NCBI RefSeq assembly: GCF_006065315.1
Contig: NZ_CP040749.1
Span: 992,001-1,056,000, forward strand
Direction of reading: 5' to 3'
DNA length: 64,000 nt
Origin: Aureibaculum algae
Lineage (GTDB): Bacteria > Bacteroidota > Bacteroidia > Flavobacteriales > Flavobacteriaceae
The notes under the pieces were generated by a model. The model was given only the letters and a program-made list of their open reading frames with translations, did not search any database and was not told where the DNA came from. Below, piece after piece: positions 8,690-17,011 of this stretch (position 1 is the stretch's first letter; each line of letters begins with the position of its first letter). The translations under genes were made by a program, and so were the position numbers.

Positions 8690-10330
8690 ATGGTAAATAA
8701 ACTCAGCATAAAAATCGTTGTTTTATTATTTTTGAGTATTCAGGTAATCACTGCTCAAACACAAAACAAAGTTGCGATTCCACACCTAAAGAAACAAGGG
8801 GTAACGACTCAACTCATTGTTGAGGGGAAACCGTTTTTAATATTGGGGGGTGAGTTAGGTAATTCCACATTTACAACCGTTGAAAATATGGTTCCAGTTT
8901 GGCCAAAATTAAAGGCCATGAACTTGAATACTATTTTGGCACCTGTATTTTGGGAATTAATAGAGCCAACGGAAGGCAATTTTGATTTTAAAGTATTAGA
9001 TGATCTAATACATGAAACAAGAAAAAATAATTTAAAGTTAGTTTTGCTTTGGTTTGGATCATGGAAAAATAGTATGTCTAGTCATGCACCGGCATGGATT
9101 AAAACAAATCAAAAAAAATACCCTAGAGCCAAAAGTAAAGAGCTTGAAAGTCAAGAAATACTGACGCCTTTTAGTAATGATAATTTAAAAGCTGATAAGA
9201 ATGCTTTTATAGCATTGATGCAACATTTAAAAGAAGTTGATGGTAAAGAGCACACAGTGATCATGGTTCAGCCTGAAAATGAGATTGGAATGTTGCCTTC
9301 AGCAAGAGATTATCATCCATTGGCAACTAAAGAATTTAAAAGTCCAGTTCCTATTGAGTTAATGTCATACTTGGTTAAGAATAAAAAGAGACTTGTTTCA
9401 GAGTTCCGTGCCATTTGGGATAAAAATGGAAATAAAAAGTCAGGATCTTGGGAAGAAGTATTCGGAAAAGGAAATCAAACGGACGAAATTTTTATGGCTT
9501 GGTATTTTGCCAAATACGCAAATGAAATCATAAAAGCAGGAAAGGAAGTTTATCCATTACCTATGTTCGTAAATGCAGCTTTGAATGCTAAGGGTAGAAG
9601 ACCAGGGGAATATCCGAGTGCAGGACCATTACCGCATTTAATGGATGTATGGAAGGCAGCGGGAACTGAAATTGATTTTTTGGCACCTGACTTTTATAAT
9701 CCTGATTTTAAGTATTGGAATGATTTGTATACGAGGCAAGGAGATCCCTTATTTATTCCAGAACATAAGTTTGACAATACAGTAGCTGGAAAGGCCGCCT
9801 TTGCCTTTGGGCATTATGAGGCTATGGGTTTTTCTCCTTTTTCAATTGAGTCTGTTGAAGAGCCTGAAAATGAAGCCATCGGTAAAATGTATGGACTAAT
9901 TCAACAATTGATTCCTATTATAATGGAAAATCAAGGTTTTGGTAATATCGAAGGTGTTTTATTGGATAAGGAAAATGAAGGAAGTGTAATAAAATTAGGT
10001 GATTATGAATTTACTTTTAATCACAGTTATAAGTTGGGGTGGGAAGCCGAAGCTAAGAACGAAACCTGGGATATGGCTGGTGCCATTATTATCCAAACAG
10101 ATGATGATGAATTTTATGTAGCAGGCAATGGTATTTATGTCACTTTTAAAAATTTGAAAAACCCTAATTTGACTGTTGGTATTTTAAAAGTTGACGAAGG
10201 TATTTTTGAAAATGGGAATTGGAAAATTTTAAGGCATTTAAATGGAGATCAAACCCATCAGGGGAGACACCTTAGAATTTTTAAGGAAAATTATAAAATA
10301 CAACGATTACAATTATACAATTATGAATAA
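8690..10330 (+). CDS. GH35 family glycosidase (beta-galactosidase-like, DUF5597 C-terminal domain)
   Basis: 546 residues, signal peptide ending near ITAQ. The N-terminal barrel has GH35 marks: 'GKPFLILGGELGNS', 'LNTILAPVFWELIEPTEGNFDF', the acid/base Glu198 in QPENEIG and the probable nucleophile Glu358 in LFIPEHKFD. The C-terminal ~150 residues look like the DUF5597 domain found in a subset of GH35 proteins from plant-wall-degrading bacteria. Family activity is mostly beta-galactosidase, including removal of galactose from hemicellulose side chains. Its place between a GH67 and an acetylesterase points to a decorated xylan; the exact linkage is not readable from sequence. Its stop codon overlaps the next gene's start. 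Confidence 0.88.
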   Translation: MVNKLSIKIVVLLFLSIQVITAQTQNKVAIPHLKKQGVTTQLIVEGKPFLILGGELGNSTFTTVENMVPVWPKLKAMNLNTILAPVFWELIEPTEGNFDFKVLDDLIHETRKNNLKLVLLWFGSWKNSMSSHAPAWIKTNQKKYPRAKSKELESQEILTPFSNDNLKADKNAFIALMQHLKEVDGKEHTVIMVQPENEIGMLPSARDYHPLATKEFKSPVPIELMSYLVKNKKRLVSEFRAIWDKNGNKKSGSWEEVFGKGNQTDEIFMAWYFAKYANEIIKAGKEVYPLPMFVNAALNAKGRRPGEYPSAGPLPHLMDVWKAAGTEIDFLAPDFYNPDFKYWNDLYTRQGDPLFIPEHKFDNTVAGKAAFAFGHYEAMGFSPFSIESVEEPENEAIGKMYGLIQQLIPIIMENQGFGNIEGVLLDKENEGSVIKLGDYEFTFNHSYKLGWEAEAKNETWDMAGAIIIQTDDDEFYVAGNGIYVTFKNLKNPNLTVGILKVDEGIFENGNWKILRHLNGDQTHQGRHLRIFKENYKIQRLQLYNYE

Positions 10331-12251
10331 TAAAGTAGTATTGATTTTATTTGCTATTCTTTTCAATACATTTTTCTGTTGGGGGCAAATTAAACTCCCA
10401 AAATTGATTAGTGATGGTGTTGTTTTGCAACGAGATACCAATGTTAAAATTTGGGGCTGGGCTTCACCCAATGAGGAGATAGAAATCTCATTTAAAGAAG
10501 ATAAATATAATACGCACGCAGATGCTTTTGGCAATTGGCAATTCGTACTTCTTCCTCAAAAAGCGGGAGGTCCATTTTCAATGGAATTGACAGGAACTAA
10601 TAAAATTTCAGTAAATAATATCCTGTTCGGTGATGTTTGGATATGTTCAGGGCAATCTAATATGGAGTTGACCATGGATAGATTAAAAGATAAATATCCG
10701 AAGGTTATAGAGAATTCAGAAAATTCAAATATTAGACAATTTTTGGTGCCCGATAAATATAGTTTCACAAAAGCATATCAAGATGTAGAGTCTGGTAGCT
10801 GGAAGCAGGCAAACCCAGAAAATTTGCTAAATTTTTCAGGTGTTGCTTATTTTTTCGCTAAAGATTTGTTTGAAAAATATGGTGTTCCCATTGGGTTAGT
10901 AAATGCCGCTTTAGGGGGCTCGCCTGTAGAATCTTGGATGAGTGAAGATGCTCTTAAAAAATTTCCAGAGTCGTTTAATGAACTTCAGAAATTTAAAGAT
11001 TCAACTTATATAGCAGCCATAGAGAAAAGTGATAAGACACGACAAGCAGAATGGTATGCTCAATTAAACAACACTGATAGTGGATTTAAAAATGATAGCG
11101 AATGGTTCCTTGGAAAAACGGATGATTCTAGTTGGGAAGAAATGGTAGTGCCGGGGTTTTGGTCAAATACAACATTGGGTGATGTAAACGGAGCTGTTTG
11201 GTTCAGAAAGCACATTACAATTCCTCAACATATGATTGGAAAAGAAGCTAAACTATGGTTAGGTAGAATTGTAGATCAAGATCATGTTTATGTTAATGGT
11301 GAATTTGTGGGTACTACGGGGTATCAATATCCACCTAGAAAATACGCAGTAGGTAATCAATTGTTAAAATCTGGAGACAATACCATAACCGTTAGAGTTA
11401 TTAATGAGCAGGGAAAAGGAGGCTTTATTTTGGATAAGCCCTATTTTCTCGCAGTAGGAAAGGATACCATTGATTTACAAGGAAAATGGAAATATAAGCT
11501 AGGTGTAATTATGAAACCATTACGAGGTCCTACGTTCGTTAGATGGAAACCAAGTGGGCTATACAATAAGATGATTTCACCTCTATTAAATTACAATATT
11601 AAAGGAGCTATTTGGTACCAAGGAGAGTCAAATGCTGGCCATCCTGATTTGTATTTTGATACGTTTCCGGCAATGATTAACAATTGGAGAGCGGATTGGC
11701 AGTTAGGTAATTTCCCTTTTATTTATGTGCAATTGGCCAATTATATGGCTGAAACGGACCAGCCAACGGAAAGTAATTGGGCAAAACTAAGACAGGCTCA
11801 ATTACAAACATTGAAACTTCCAAATACGGGAATGGCTGTTATAACTGACCTAGGGGAATGGAATGACATACATCCGTTGAATAAGGAAGATGTAGGCAAA
11901 AGGCTAGCTCAAGAAGCGTATAGATTGGCCTATGGCGAAAGCAAAGTAAAGCTTTGTCCAATTCCAGAGAAATCCCAGTTTGAAAATAAAAAAGTGAAAA
12001 TCACCTTTAGATATGCAGATTTGGGATTAAAAACAAAAGATGGCAGGGCCTTAAGGTATTTTGAAATTTCAAAAGATGGAAAAACATTTCATAAAGCAAA
12101 AGCCAAAATAAGTGGTGATAAAGTTATCGTATGGAATGAAAATATCAGCAATCCAATAGCAATAAGATATGCTTGGGCCGATAATCCTCAAAAAGCGAAT
12201 TTAGTTTCAAATAATGATTTACCGGTGTCACCATTTGAAATCCTAAAATAA
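10323..12251 (+). CDS. SASA-family acetylesterase with inserted beta-sandwich (CE20-like)
   Basis: I place the start at ATG 10323, not at upstream in-frame ATG 10242, because residue 1 then opens a proper signal peptide (MNNKVVLILFAILFNTFFCWGQ). It overlaps the GH35 stop by 8 bases (ATGAATAA), suggesting translational coupling. 642 residues. The SGNH/SASA hydrolase core has the catalytic Ser112 in CSGQSNMEL, the block 'GAIWYQGESNAG', and Asp515/His517 in DIHP. The core is interrupted at about residues 245-380 by a beta-sandwich resembling the sugar-binding domain of GH2 ('VWFRKHITIP', 'DHVYVNGEFVG'). This layout resembles CE20 acetylesterases acting on xyloglucan and xylan. It probably deacetylates xylan oligosaccharides in the periplasm. 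Confidence 0.88.
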   Translation: MNNKVVLILFAILFNTFFCWGQIKLPKLISDGVVLQRDTNVKIWGWASPNEEIEISFKEDKYNTHADAFGNWQFVLLPQKAGGPFSMELTGTNKISVNNILFGDVWICSGQSNMELTMDRLKDKYPKVIENSENSNIRQFLVPDKYSFTKAYQDVESGSWKQANPENLLNFSGVAYFFAKDLFEKYGVPIGLVNAALGGSPVESWMSEDALKKFPESFNELQKFKDSTYIAAIEKSDKTRQAEWYAQLNNTDSGFKNDSEWFLGKTDDSSWEEMVVPGFWSNTTLGDVNGAVWFRKHITIPQHMIGKEAKLWLGRIVDQDHVYVNGEFVGTTGYQYPPRKYAVGNQLLKSGDNTITVRVINEQGKGGFILDKPYFLAVGKDTIDLQGKWKYKLGVIMKPLRGPTFVRWKPSGLYNKMISPLLNYNIKGAIWYQGESNAGHPDLYFDTFPAMINNWRADWQLGNFPFIYVQLANYMAETDQPTESNWAKLRQAQLQTLKLPNTGMAVITDLGEWNDIHPLNKEDVGKRLAQEAYRLAYGESKVKLCPIPEKSQFENKKVKITFRYADLGLKTKDGRALRYFEISKDGKTFHKAKAKISGDKVIVWNENISNPIAIRYAWADNPQKANLVSNNDLPVSPFEILK

Positions 12252-12281
12252 ATTGATCAATCAACTAAAATCATATCCAAT

Positions 12282-13706
12282 ATGAAAGCAATAATTTCAA
12301 TAATTGTTATTTTACTATGTATCCAACCCTTTAATGCACAATCAATTGATAAAAATAGGGTTGTTATTTTGTCTGATATAGAAGCGGATCCAGATGATAC
12401 TCAATCTTTTGTGCGTTTATTTTTATATGCTAATCAGATAGATATTAAAGGATTAGTTGCTACTACGTCTTGCTGGCATCAAACACAAGTAAACCCAGAA
12501 TCTATAAAAAAAATAGTGAATGCTTATGGTAAAGTTCAGCCCAATCTTTTAAAACACGAGTCTGAATTTCCTACTGAGGAAAATTTATTGTCACTTGTAA
12601 AAGTAGGAAAGCCTCTATATGGGATGAAGGGTGTAGGTGAAAATATGGATTCAGAGGGGTCCGATTGGATTATAAAAGTTTTGGAAGAAAAAGATGACCG
12701 TCCTTTATGGATATCAGTTTGGGGTGGAGCAAATACATTGGCACAGTCACTCTATAAAATTAAAAAGACTAAAAGTAAAAAAGAAGCCAAAAGGTTAATT
12801 TCAAAACTTAGAGTTTATACTATTTCTGACCAAGATGATAGCGGTTTATGGATGCGAAATAATTTTCCTGACTTATTTTATATCGTTAGCCCTGGTGATG
12901 ATTATGGTAGTGCTACTTGGACTGGTATTAATAGTTATATAAAGGGAATAGATAATACAACGATAAGTAATAAGTGGATAGCACAAAACATTCAACAAGG
13001 CCATGGTGCACTTGGGGCTGTTTATCCAGATGTTGCTTGGGGGGTAGAAGGTGATACACCTGCGTTTTTGTCGCTAATACCCAATGGTCTAAACGAGTCA
13101 GAACATCCTGAGTGGGGAAGTTGGGGAGGTCGTTATGAATTGTATTTGCCTGATTTTTCTAAAACAAAGGAAGGAGGTTCCATCGTAACTATTGCTCCAG
13201 AAACTCGTAAAATTTGGACAAATGCTAATGATAGTTTTTCGCCTCATATAGAGAAGGAGTATGGAAGAACAATAAAACCTGATACTGTTGTTTTTAAAGG
13301 GTATAAGGAGACGCTATGGCGTTGGAGAGATGATTTTCAAAATGATTTTGCTGCCCGTATGGATTGGTGTACACAATCGTATAGTGAAGCCAACCATCCT
13401 CCAGTACCTGTCTTAAGTCATCCAAGCCAACTTACCGTTAAATCAGGCGAAAATTTTAACCTAGATGCTTTTGATTCGACAGATCCAGATGGAGATAATT
13501 TAAGTTTTCTATGGATTTATTATGGAGAAGAAGGTACGTATAAAAACGAAATAAATATGGGGGCTTCAAACGTTCATGGAGTAAACCTAACGGCTCCGAA
13601 GGTAAATAAAAAAGAAACACTTCATTTTATTGTAAAGGTTTCTGATAAAGGAACTCCGGTATTATCGCGGTATGAACGTGTAATTGTGACTGTAGTGCCC
13701 AAGTAA
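12282..13706 (+). CDS. DUF1593 / nucleoside-hydrolase-fold secreted protein (Sde_0182-like)
   Basis: 474 residues with signal peptide (cleavage near FNAQ). Residues ~25-310 match DUF1593: 'NRVVILSDIEADPDDTQSFV' resembles the Asp-rich Ca-site motif of nucleoside hydrolases, followed by 'DIKGLVATTSCW' and 'PLWISVWGGANTLAQSL'. The C-terminal ~90 residues form an Ig-like/cadherin-like domain ('FNLDAFDSTDPDGDNLSFLWIYYGEEG'). A Saccharophagus relative has been called a cellulose-binding protein, but I know of no proven reaction. The Asp cluster suggests hydrolysis of a ribosyl- or pentosyl-type bond. It lies 30 bases after the esterase in the xylan operon, so a carbohydrate role is likely. Confidence 0.8.
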   Translation: MKAIISIIVILLCIQPFNAQSIDKNRVVILSDIEADPDDTQSFVRLFLYANQIDIKGLVATTSCWHQTQVNPESIKKIVNAYGKVQPNLLKHESEFPTEENLLSLVKVGKPLYGMKGVGENMDSEGSDWIIKVLEEKDDRPLWISVWGGANTLAQSLYKIKKTKSKKEAKRLISKLRVYTISDQDDSGLWMRNNFPDLFYIVSPGDDYGSATWTGINSYIKGIDNTTISNKWIAQNIQQGHGALGAVYPDVAWGVEGDTPAFLSLIPNGLNESEHPEWGSWGGRYELYLPDFSKTKEGGSIVTIAPETRKIWTNANDSFSPHIEKEYGRTIKPDTVVFKGYKETLWRWRDDFQNDFAARMDWCTQSYSEANHPPVPVLSHPSQLTVKSGENFNLDAFDSTDPDGDNLSFLWIYYGEEGTYKNEINMGASNVHGVNLTAPKVNKKETLHFIVKVSDKGTPVLSRYERVIVTVVPK

Positions 13707-13850
13707 GAACTATTTAATGTAATGATAGAAAATATAGAATATTTTTTTAACCATTAAAGATTCAATTTGTTTTAATCATTTTTAGTGGTACTGTGATTAA
13801 AAGTCAGAATCCATATTTTAAAAAAGTATAAAACTTAAAGTTTATTAGTT

Positions 13851-14840
13851 ATGCGTAAAGTAAGTTTAATTATTCTATTGTTGTTTTTGCAAAATGGATT
13901 TAGCCAAGAGGCAATCCCCCGTTTTAATTATAATGCTAAATACGAACCAGAAACAGGAATTTATCACGGTGCTGGTCAGGATAAAAATGGGTTTCATGAT
14001 TATGTAAATGCCGTTGGGCAAAATAAGATGCCTGCAATATATATGACATATGTTAATATAACTGCACCAGTAAAAAAGATTGAATCTTGGGGAATAGGTT
14101 TAAAACATGTTTTAGATAGTTTGCCCAAAGGGATTATACCCCAAATTGGTTTAGGATTTACTGGTGGTAATGATACTGGGGCAGGTTTAGATAAAGAAGT
14201 AGCTGATGGAAAATATGACAAACAATTACAAGTATTCTATAACGTACTTTTGGATTTAGACAGACCCTCTTTTACCAGAATAGGGTATGAGTTTGAGGGT
14301 GATTGGAATGGATATTCTCCTGAAAGTTTTAAAAAAGTATTCATAACTATTTCTAAAGCATTTAAAGAAAAGAATATAAAATCAGCTACGGTTTGGTGTT
14401 CTGGTGGTGGTTCGGCTGACTTTATAGGGCTTGAAAAGTTAATGGCATATTATCCCGGAGATGAATATGTCGATTGGTGGGGGATTGATATTTTTAGTCC
14501 AGAAGAATTTGATCATATTGGCTTAGAAAACTTTTTTGATAGAGCTCATATGCATAAAAAACCAGTAATGATTGGCGAGTCGACACCACGATATGTTGGA
14601 GTTTTGGATGGTAAAACTTCTTGGGATAAATGGTTTAAACCTTATTTCGAGATGTTATATAATAACCCAGGGGTAAAAGCATTTTGCTACATCAATTGGG
14701 ATTGGATATATTGGTCTAACAAAATTGGTTTTCAATGGCATGATTGGAAAGATGCCCGTATCGAAAAAAATCCATTTGTTTTAGAGGCTTATAAAAAAGA
14801 AATGGAGAATCCCATATTTATTCACCTTAATAATAAATAA
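13851..14840 (+). CDS. Divergent GH26-like (clan GH-A) secreted glycosidase
   Basis: 329 residues with a signal peptide ending near NGFSQ. The fold signals are those of GH26: 'FTRIGYEFEGDWNGY' places a likely acid/base Glu147 where GH26 has the R-x-x-H-E motif, 'YVDWWGIDIFSPEEF' resembles the barrel strand 6 region, and 'KPVMIGESTPRY' gives a likely nucleophile Glu243. His of the usual H-E pair is Tyr here. It is clearly different from the two mannanase-type GH26 genes at 32597 and 48006. A 144-base gap precedes it. Its substrate is unknown; the xylan-type context would allow a beta-xylanase or mixed-linkage activity. Assignment to GH26 rather than another GH-A family is moderate. Confidence 0.65.
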   Translation: MRKVSLIILLLFLQNGFSQEAIPRFNYNAKYEPETGIYHGAGQDKNGFHDYVNAVGQNKMPAIYMTYVNITAPVKKIESWGIGLKHVLDSLPKGIIPQIGLGFTGGNDTGAGLDKEVADGKYDKQLQVFYNVLLDLDRPSFTRIGYEFEGDWNGYSPESFKKVFITISKAFKEKNIKSATVWCSGGGSADFIGLEKLMAYYPGDEYVDWWGIDIFSPEEFDHIGLENFFDRAHMHKKPVMIGESTPRYVGVLDGKTSWDKWFKPYFEMLYNNPGVKAFCYINWDWIYWSNKIGFQWHDWKDARIEKNPFVLEAYKKEMENPIFIHLNNK

Positions 14841-14846
14841 GTAAAG

Positions 14847-15212
14847 ATGAAAAAAAATATATTTTTAGTTGTAGTTTTTATATGTTTTGTCGGTTTTGCT
14901 CAAGAAAACTATAGCATATCTTCTCAAAAAGATAGACTAAGACAATATTCTGGTCAGTGGGTAAGTGCTGTAAATCCCAATACAGATAGTGTAGCAAAAT
15001 TTCCAGAAATAAAAATGAGTAGTTTGAACAATTTCAATAATCATTCTCTCACAGTTAAAGTTTTACAAAAAGATAGTAGTAACCAATACAATCCCTTGCT
15101 TCATGAAATTATTGGTTATGATAGTTTTACCGATACTATTTTTGCCGCAGGTCATAATACACAAGGCGTGTTTTTTACTGGAAAAGGAATCTTTACTTCA
15201 GAAAAAAAATGA
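14847..15212 (+). CDS. N-terminal fragment of a secreted sugar-isomerase-fold protein (frame ends at A8 run)
   Basis: 121 residues beginning with a signal peptide (MKKNIFLVVVFICFVGFAQ). The rest is a beta-rich segment ('DRLRQYSGQWVSAVNPNTD', 'EIIGYDSFTDTIFAAGHNTQG') that ends abruptly at TSEKK. The stop follows a run of eight A (15202-15209). The -1 frame continues the same kind of sequence ('MTMQDKDLNGNNTMKVDFNF') into an isomerase barrel. I therefore read this as the front part of one ~425-residue protein together with 15209-16126. The cause may be a sequencing error, slippage in the A-run, programmed frameshifting or a real mutation. It starts 6 bases after the GH26-like gene. Confidence 0.72.
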   Translation: MKKNIFLVVVFICFVGFAQENYSISSQKDRLRQYSGQWVSAVNPNTDSVAKFPEIKMSSLNNFNNHSLTVKVLQKDSSNQYNPLLHEIIGYDSFTDTIFAAGHNTQGVFFTGKGIFTSEKK

Positions 15213-16126
15213 CGATGCAAGACAAAGACCTTAATGGTAATAACACAATGAAGGTCGATTTTAACTTTCAAAATTATACGGATGTTATATTAGAAGGGTT
15301 TGATAATGAGAATCAAAGTTTATGGAAAACCAGATACATTAAAAATAATCCTAAAAACAAAAACATTGGTATTCAGCTAGTTTCTGTACATGACAACATG
15401 CTTGATAACCCAGAAGAAACCTTAATTCAACTAGGTAGAATGGGGTATAGCTATGTTGAAACTTTTGTATATAAAAATGGTAGTTTTTACGGTCAAACCC
15501 CAAAACAGTTTAAGGCTATGGTTGAAAAATCAGGTATGAAATTTTTGGGTTCTATGACTTTTTTCGATCCTGAAGATAAAAATGATGATACTGTAATAAA
15601 TACGTGGTGGAATAAAACGATACAAGACCATAAAAAAGCTGGTGTTGAATATCTATCTACCTCAAATAGTAAATTAAAAGACATTAAGACGGTCAAAGAA
15701 CTTCAAGAGTATTCTAATTATTATAATAAAGTTGGAAAACTTTGTAAAGAGAACGGACTTAAGTTTGTGTATCATAATCATGCTGATGAATTTTTAAAGG
15801 TAGAAGGCGTAACCATTTATGATTATTTTCTTCAAAACACCAATCCTGAGTATGTCTATTTTCAATCAGATGTATATTGGATGCAAGTGGGAGGAGTGAA
15901 TCCTGTCGATTATTTTAAAAATTATCCTAATAGATTTATTAGTTGGCATGTGAAAGATTATAAAGAATTAGGTGAAAGTGGAAAAATAGATTTCAAGGAT
16001 ATTTTCAACTATCAAGAAATAGCTGGAGTTCAATATATCTTGTCAGAAGTTGAAGATTATAGTTTTCCACCTTTATTCAGTGTTAGTTTAGCTTGGGAAT
16101 ATATTTATTATGAATTATTAAAATAA
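15209..16126 (+). CDS. Sugar phosphate isomerase/epimerase-fold protein (C-terminal part of a split gene)
   Basis: 305 residues. Residues ~1-50 finish the beta domain begun in the previous frame; from ~52 a TIM barrel of the AP-endonuclease-2/xylose-isomerase-like superfamily follows: 'IGIQLVSVHDNMLDNPEETL', 'LCKENGLKFVYHNHADEF' (metal-site His and Glu), 'YFQSDVYWMQVGG', 'FISWHVKDYKE' and a final 'ILSEVED'. The ATG at 15209 lies inside the A8 run and gives no signal peptide of its own, which argues against an independent gene. Secreted relatives occur in Bacteroidota next to keto-sugar-processing genes. The reaction is unknown; an isomerase, epimerase or lyase on a free or oxidised sugar is plausible. 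The next gene starts 25 bases downstream and is ThuA-like. Confidence 0.75.
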   Translation: MTMQDKDLNGNNTMKVDFNFQNYTDVILEGFDNENQSLWKTRYIKNNPKNKNIGIQLVSVHDNMLDNPEETLIQLGRMGYSYVETFVYKNGSFYGQTPKQFKAMVEKSGMKFLGSMTFFDPEDKNDDTVINTWWNKTIQDHKKAGVEYLSTSNSKLKDIKTVKELQEYSNYYNKVGKLCKENGLKFVYHNHADEFLKVEGVTIYDYFLQNTNPEYVYFQSDVYWMQVGGVNPVDYFKNYPNRFISWHVKDYKELGESGKIDFKDIFNYQEIAGVQYILSEVEDYSFPPLFSVSLAWEYIYYELLK

Positions 16127-16151
16127 ACCTTTGATTATTAAACCTTTTACA

Positions 16152-16889
16152 ATGAAGTATCTTTTATTAACTATATTTTTCTTTACAATGATTAAAACAA
16201 ATGCTCAAGATCAGTTTAGTGTTTTATTGTTTACCCAACATGATGATTGGCATTACAATACCATCCCTGTTGCTATTCATGCCTTTGAAGAAATGGCAGA
16301 AGAACATCAGTTTACGTTTAATTGGACACAAAGGCCAAATGATCTTATAGAGAAATTACCAGAACATGATGTCGTAATATTTATGAATGCTAATGCCGAT
16401 TCGTTAAAGACAAAGCATATGGTTGCTTTAAAAGCATTTATGAAACGAGGCGGAGGCTTTGTTGGTATACACGGAACAGCAGATGGTGAAAACAATAATT
16501 CTTGGTTTGATGGTCTTGTTGGAGCTAAATTTGTAAATCATCCAAAATTACAAGCAGCAATAGTAAAAGTTGAGAATAATGATTTTCCTGCAACTTGGCA
16601 TCTACCAAAGAAATGGCTTCGTAGTGACGAATGGTATAACTTTGAAAACATGAATTTAGATAAACTAAATATTCTTTTGACTGTTGATGAAGCTTCTTAT
16701 GATTTTACTGCGGGTTATGATGATATCCCGTTAAAAGGTATGGGAGAGAAACATCCTATTTCATGGTATCAAGAGTATGAAGGAGGAAGGTCATTTTACA
16801 CTGCTTTAGGTCATAAACCTGAAACGTATAAAGACAAAAACTTTTTGAATCACATTTTTGGTGCAATATACTGGACACTTAATAAATAA
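16152..16889 (+). CDS. ThuA-like (trehalose-utilisation fold) secreted protein
   Basis: I choose ATG 16152 over the in-frame ATG 16131 because it opens directly on a signal peptide (MKYLLLTIFFFTMIKTNAQ). The mature protein is a ThuA domain, a class-I glutamine-amidotransferase-like fold: 'FSVLLFTQHDDWHYNTIPVAIHAFEEMA', 'HDVVIFMNANAD', 'GGGFVGIHGTADGENN', and the C-terminal 'HPISWYQEYEGGRSFYTALGHKPETY'. The His-rich pattern is characteristic of the family. ThuA was named from rhizobial trehalose use through keto-sugars; biochemical roles of secreted copies are poorly known. A second copy lies at 56978. Its partners are the isomerase-fold gene upstream and an SMP-30-like gene downstream. Confidence 0.87.
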   Translation: MKYLLLTIFFFTMIKTNAQDQFSVLLFTQHDDWHYNTIPVAIHAFEEMAEEHQFTFNWTQRPNDLIEKLPEHDVVIFMNANADSLKTKHMVALKAFMKRGGGFVGIHGTADGENNNSWFDGLVGAKFVNHPKLQAAIVKVENNDFPATWHLPKKWLRSDEWYNFENMNLDKLNILLTVDEASYDFTAGYDDIPLKGMGEKHPISWYQEYEGGRSFYTALGHKPETYKDKNFLNHIFGAIYWTLNK

Positions 16890-17011
16890 ATTATTTTGTT
16901 ATGATTTTTTAAAAGTTCCTTATTTTAATGATTTTATACCAAATGAAAGTGCTGAAGTGGTCTATCCGTTTATGTATTATAATAATTTTGTTAAATTTTA
17001 TTCAAATGAAT

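Noticed and set aside
10242..10322. Upstream extension of the SASA/CE20-like esterase
   Set aside because: It is embedded in the GH35 coding region and would remove the signal peptide from the N-terminus.
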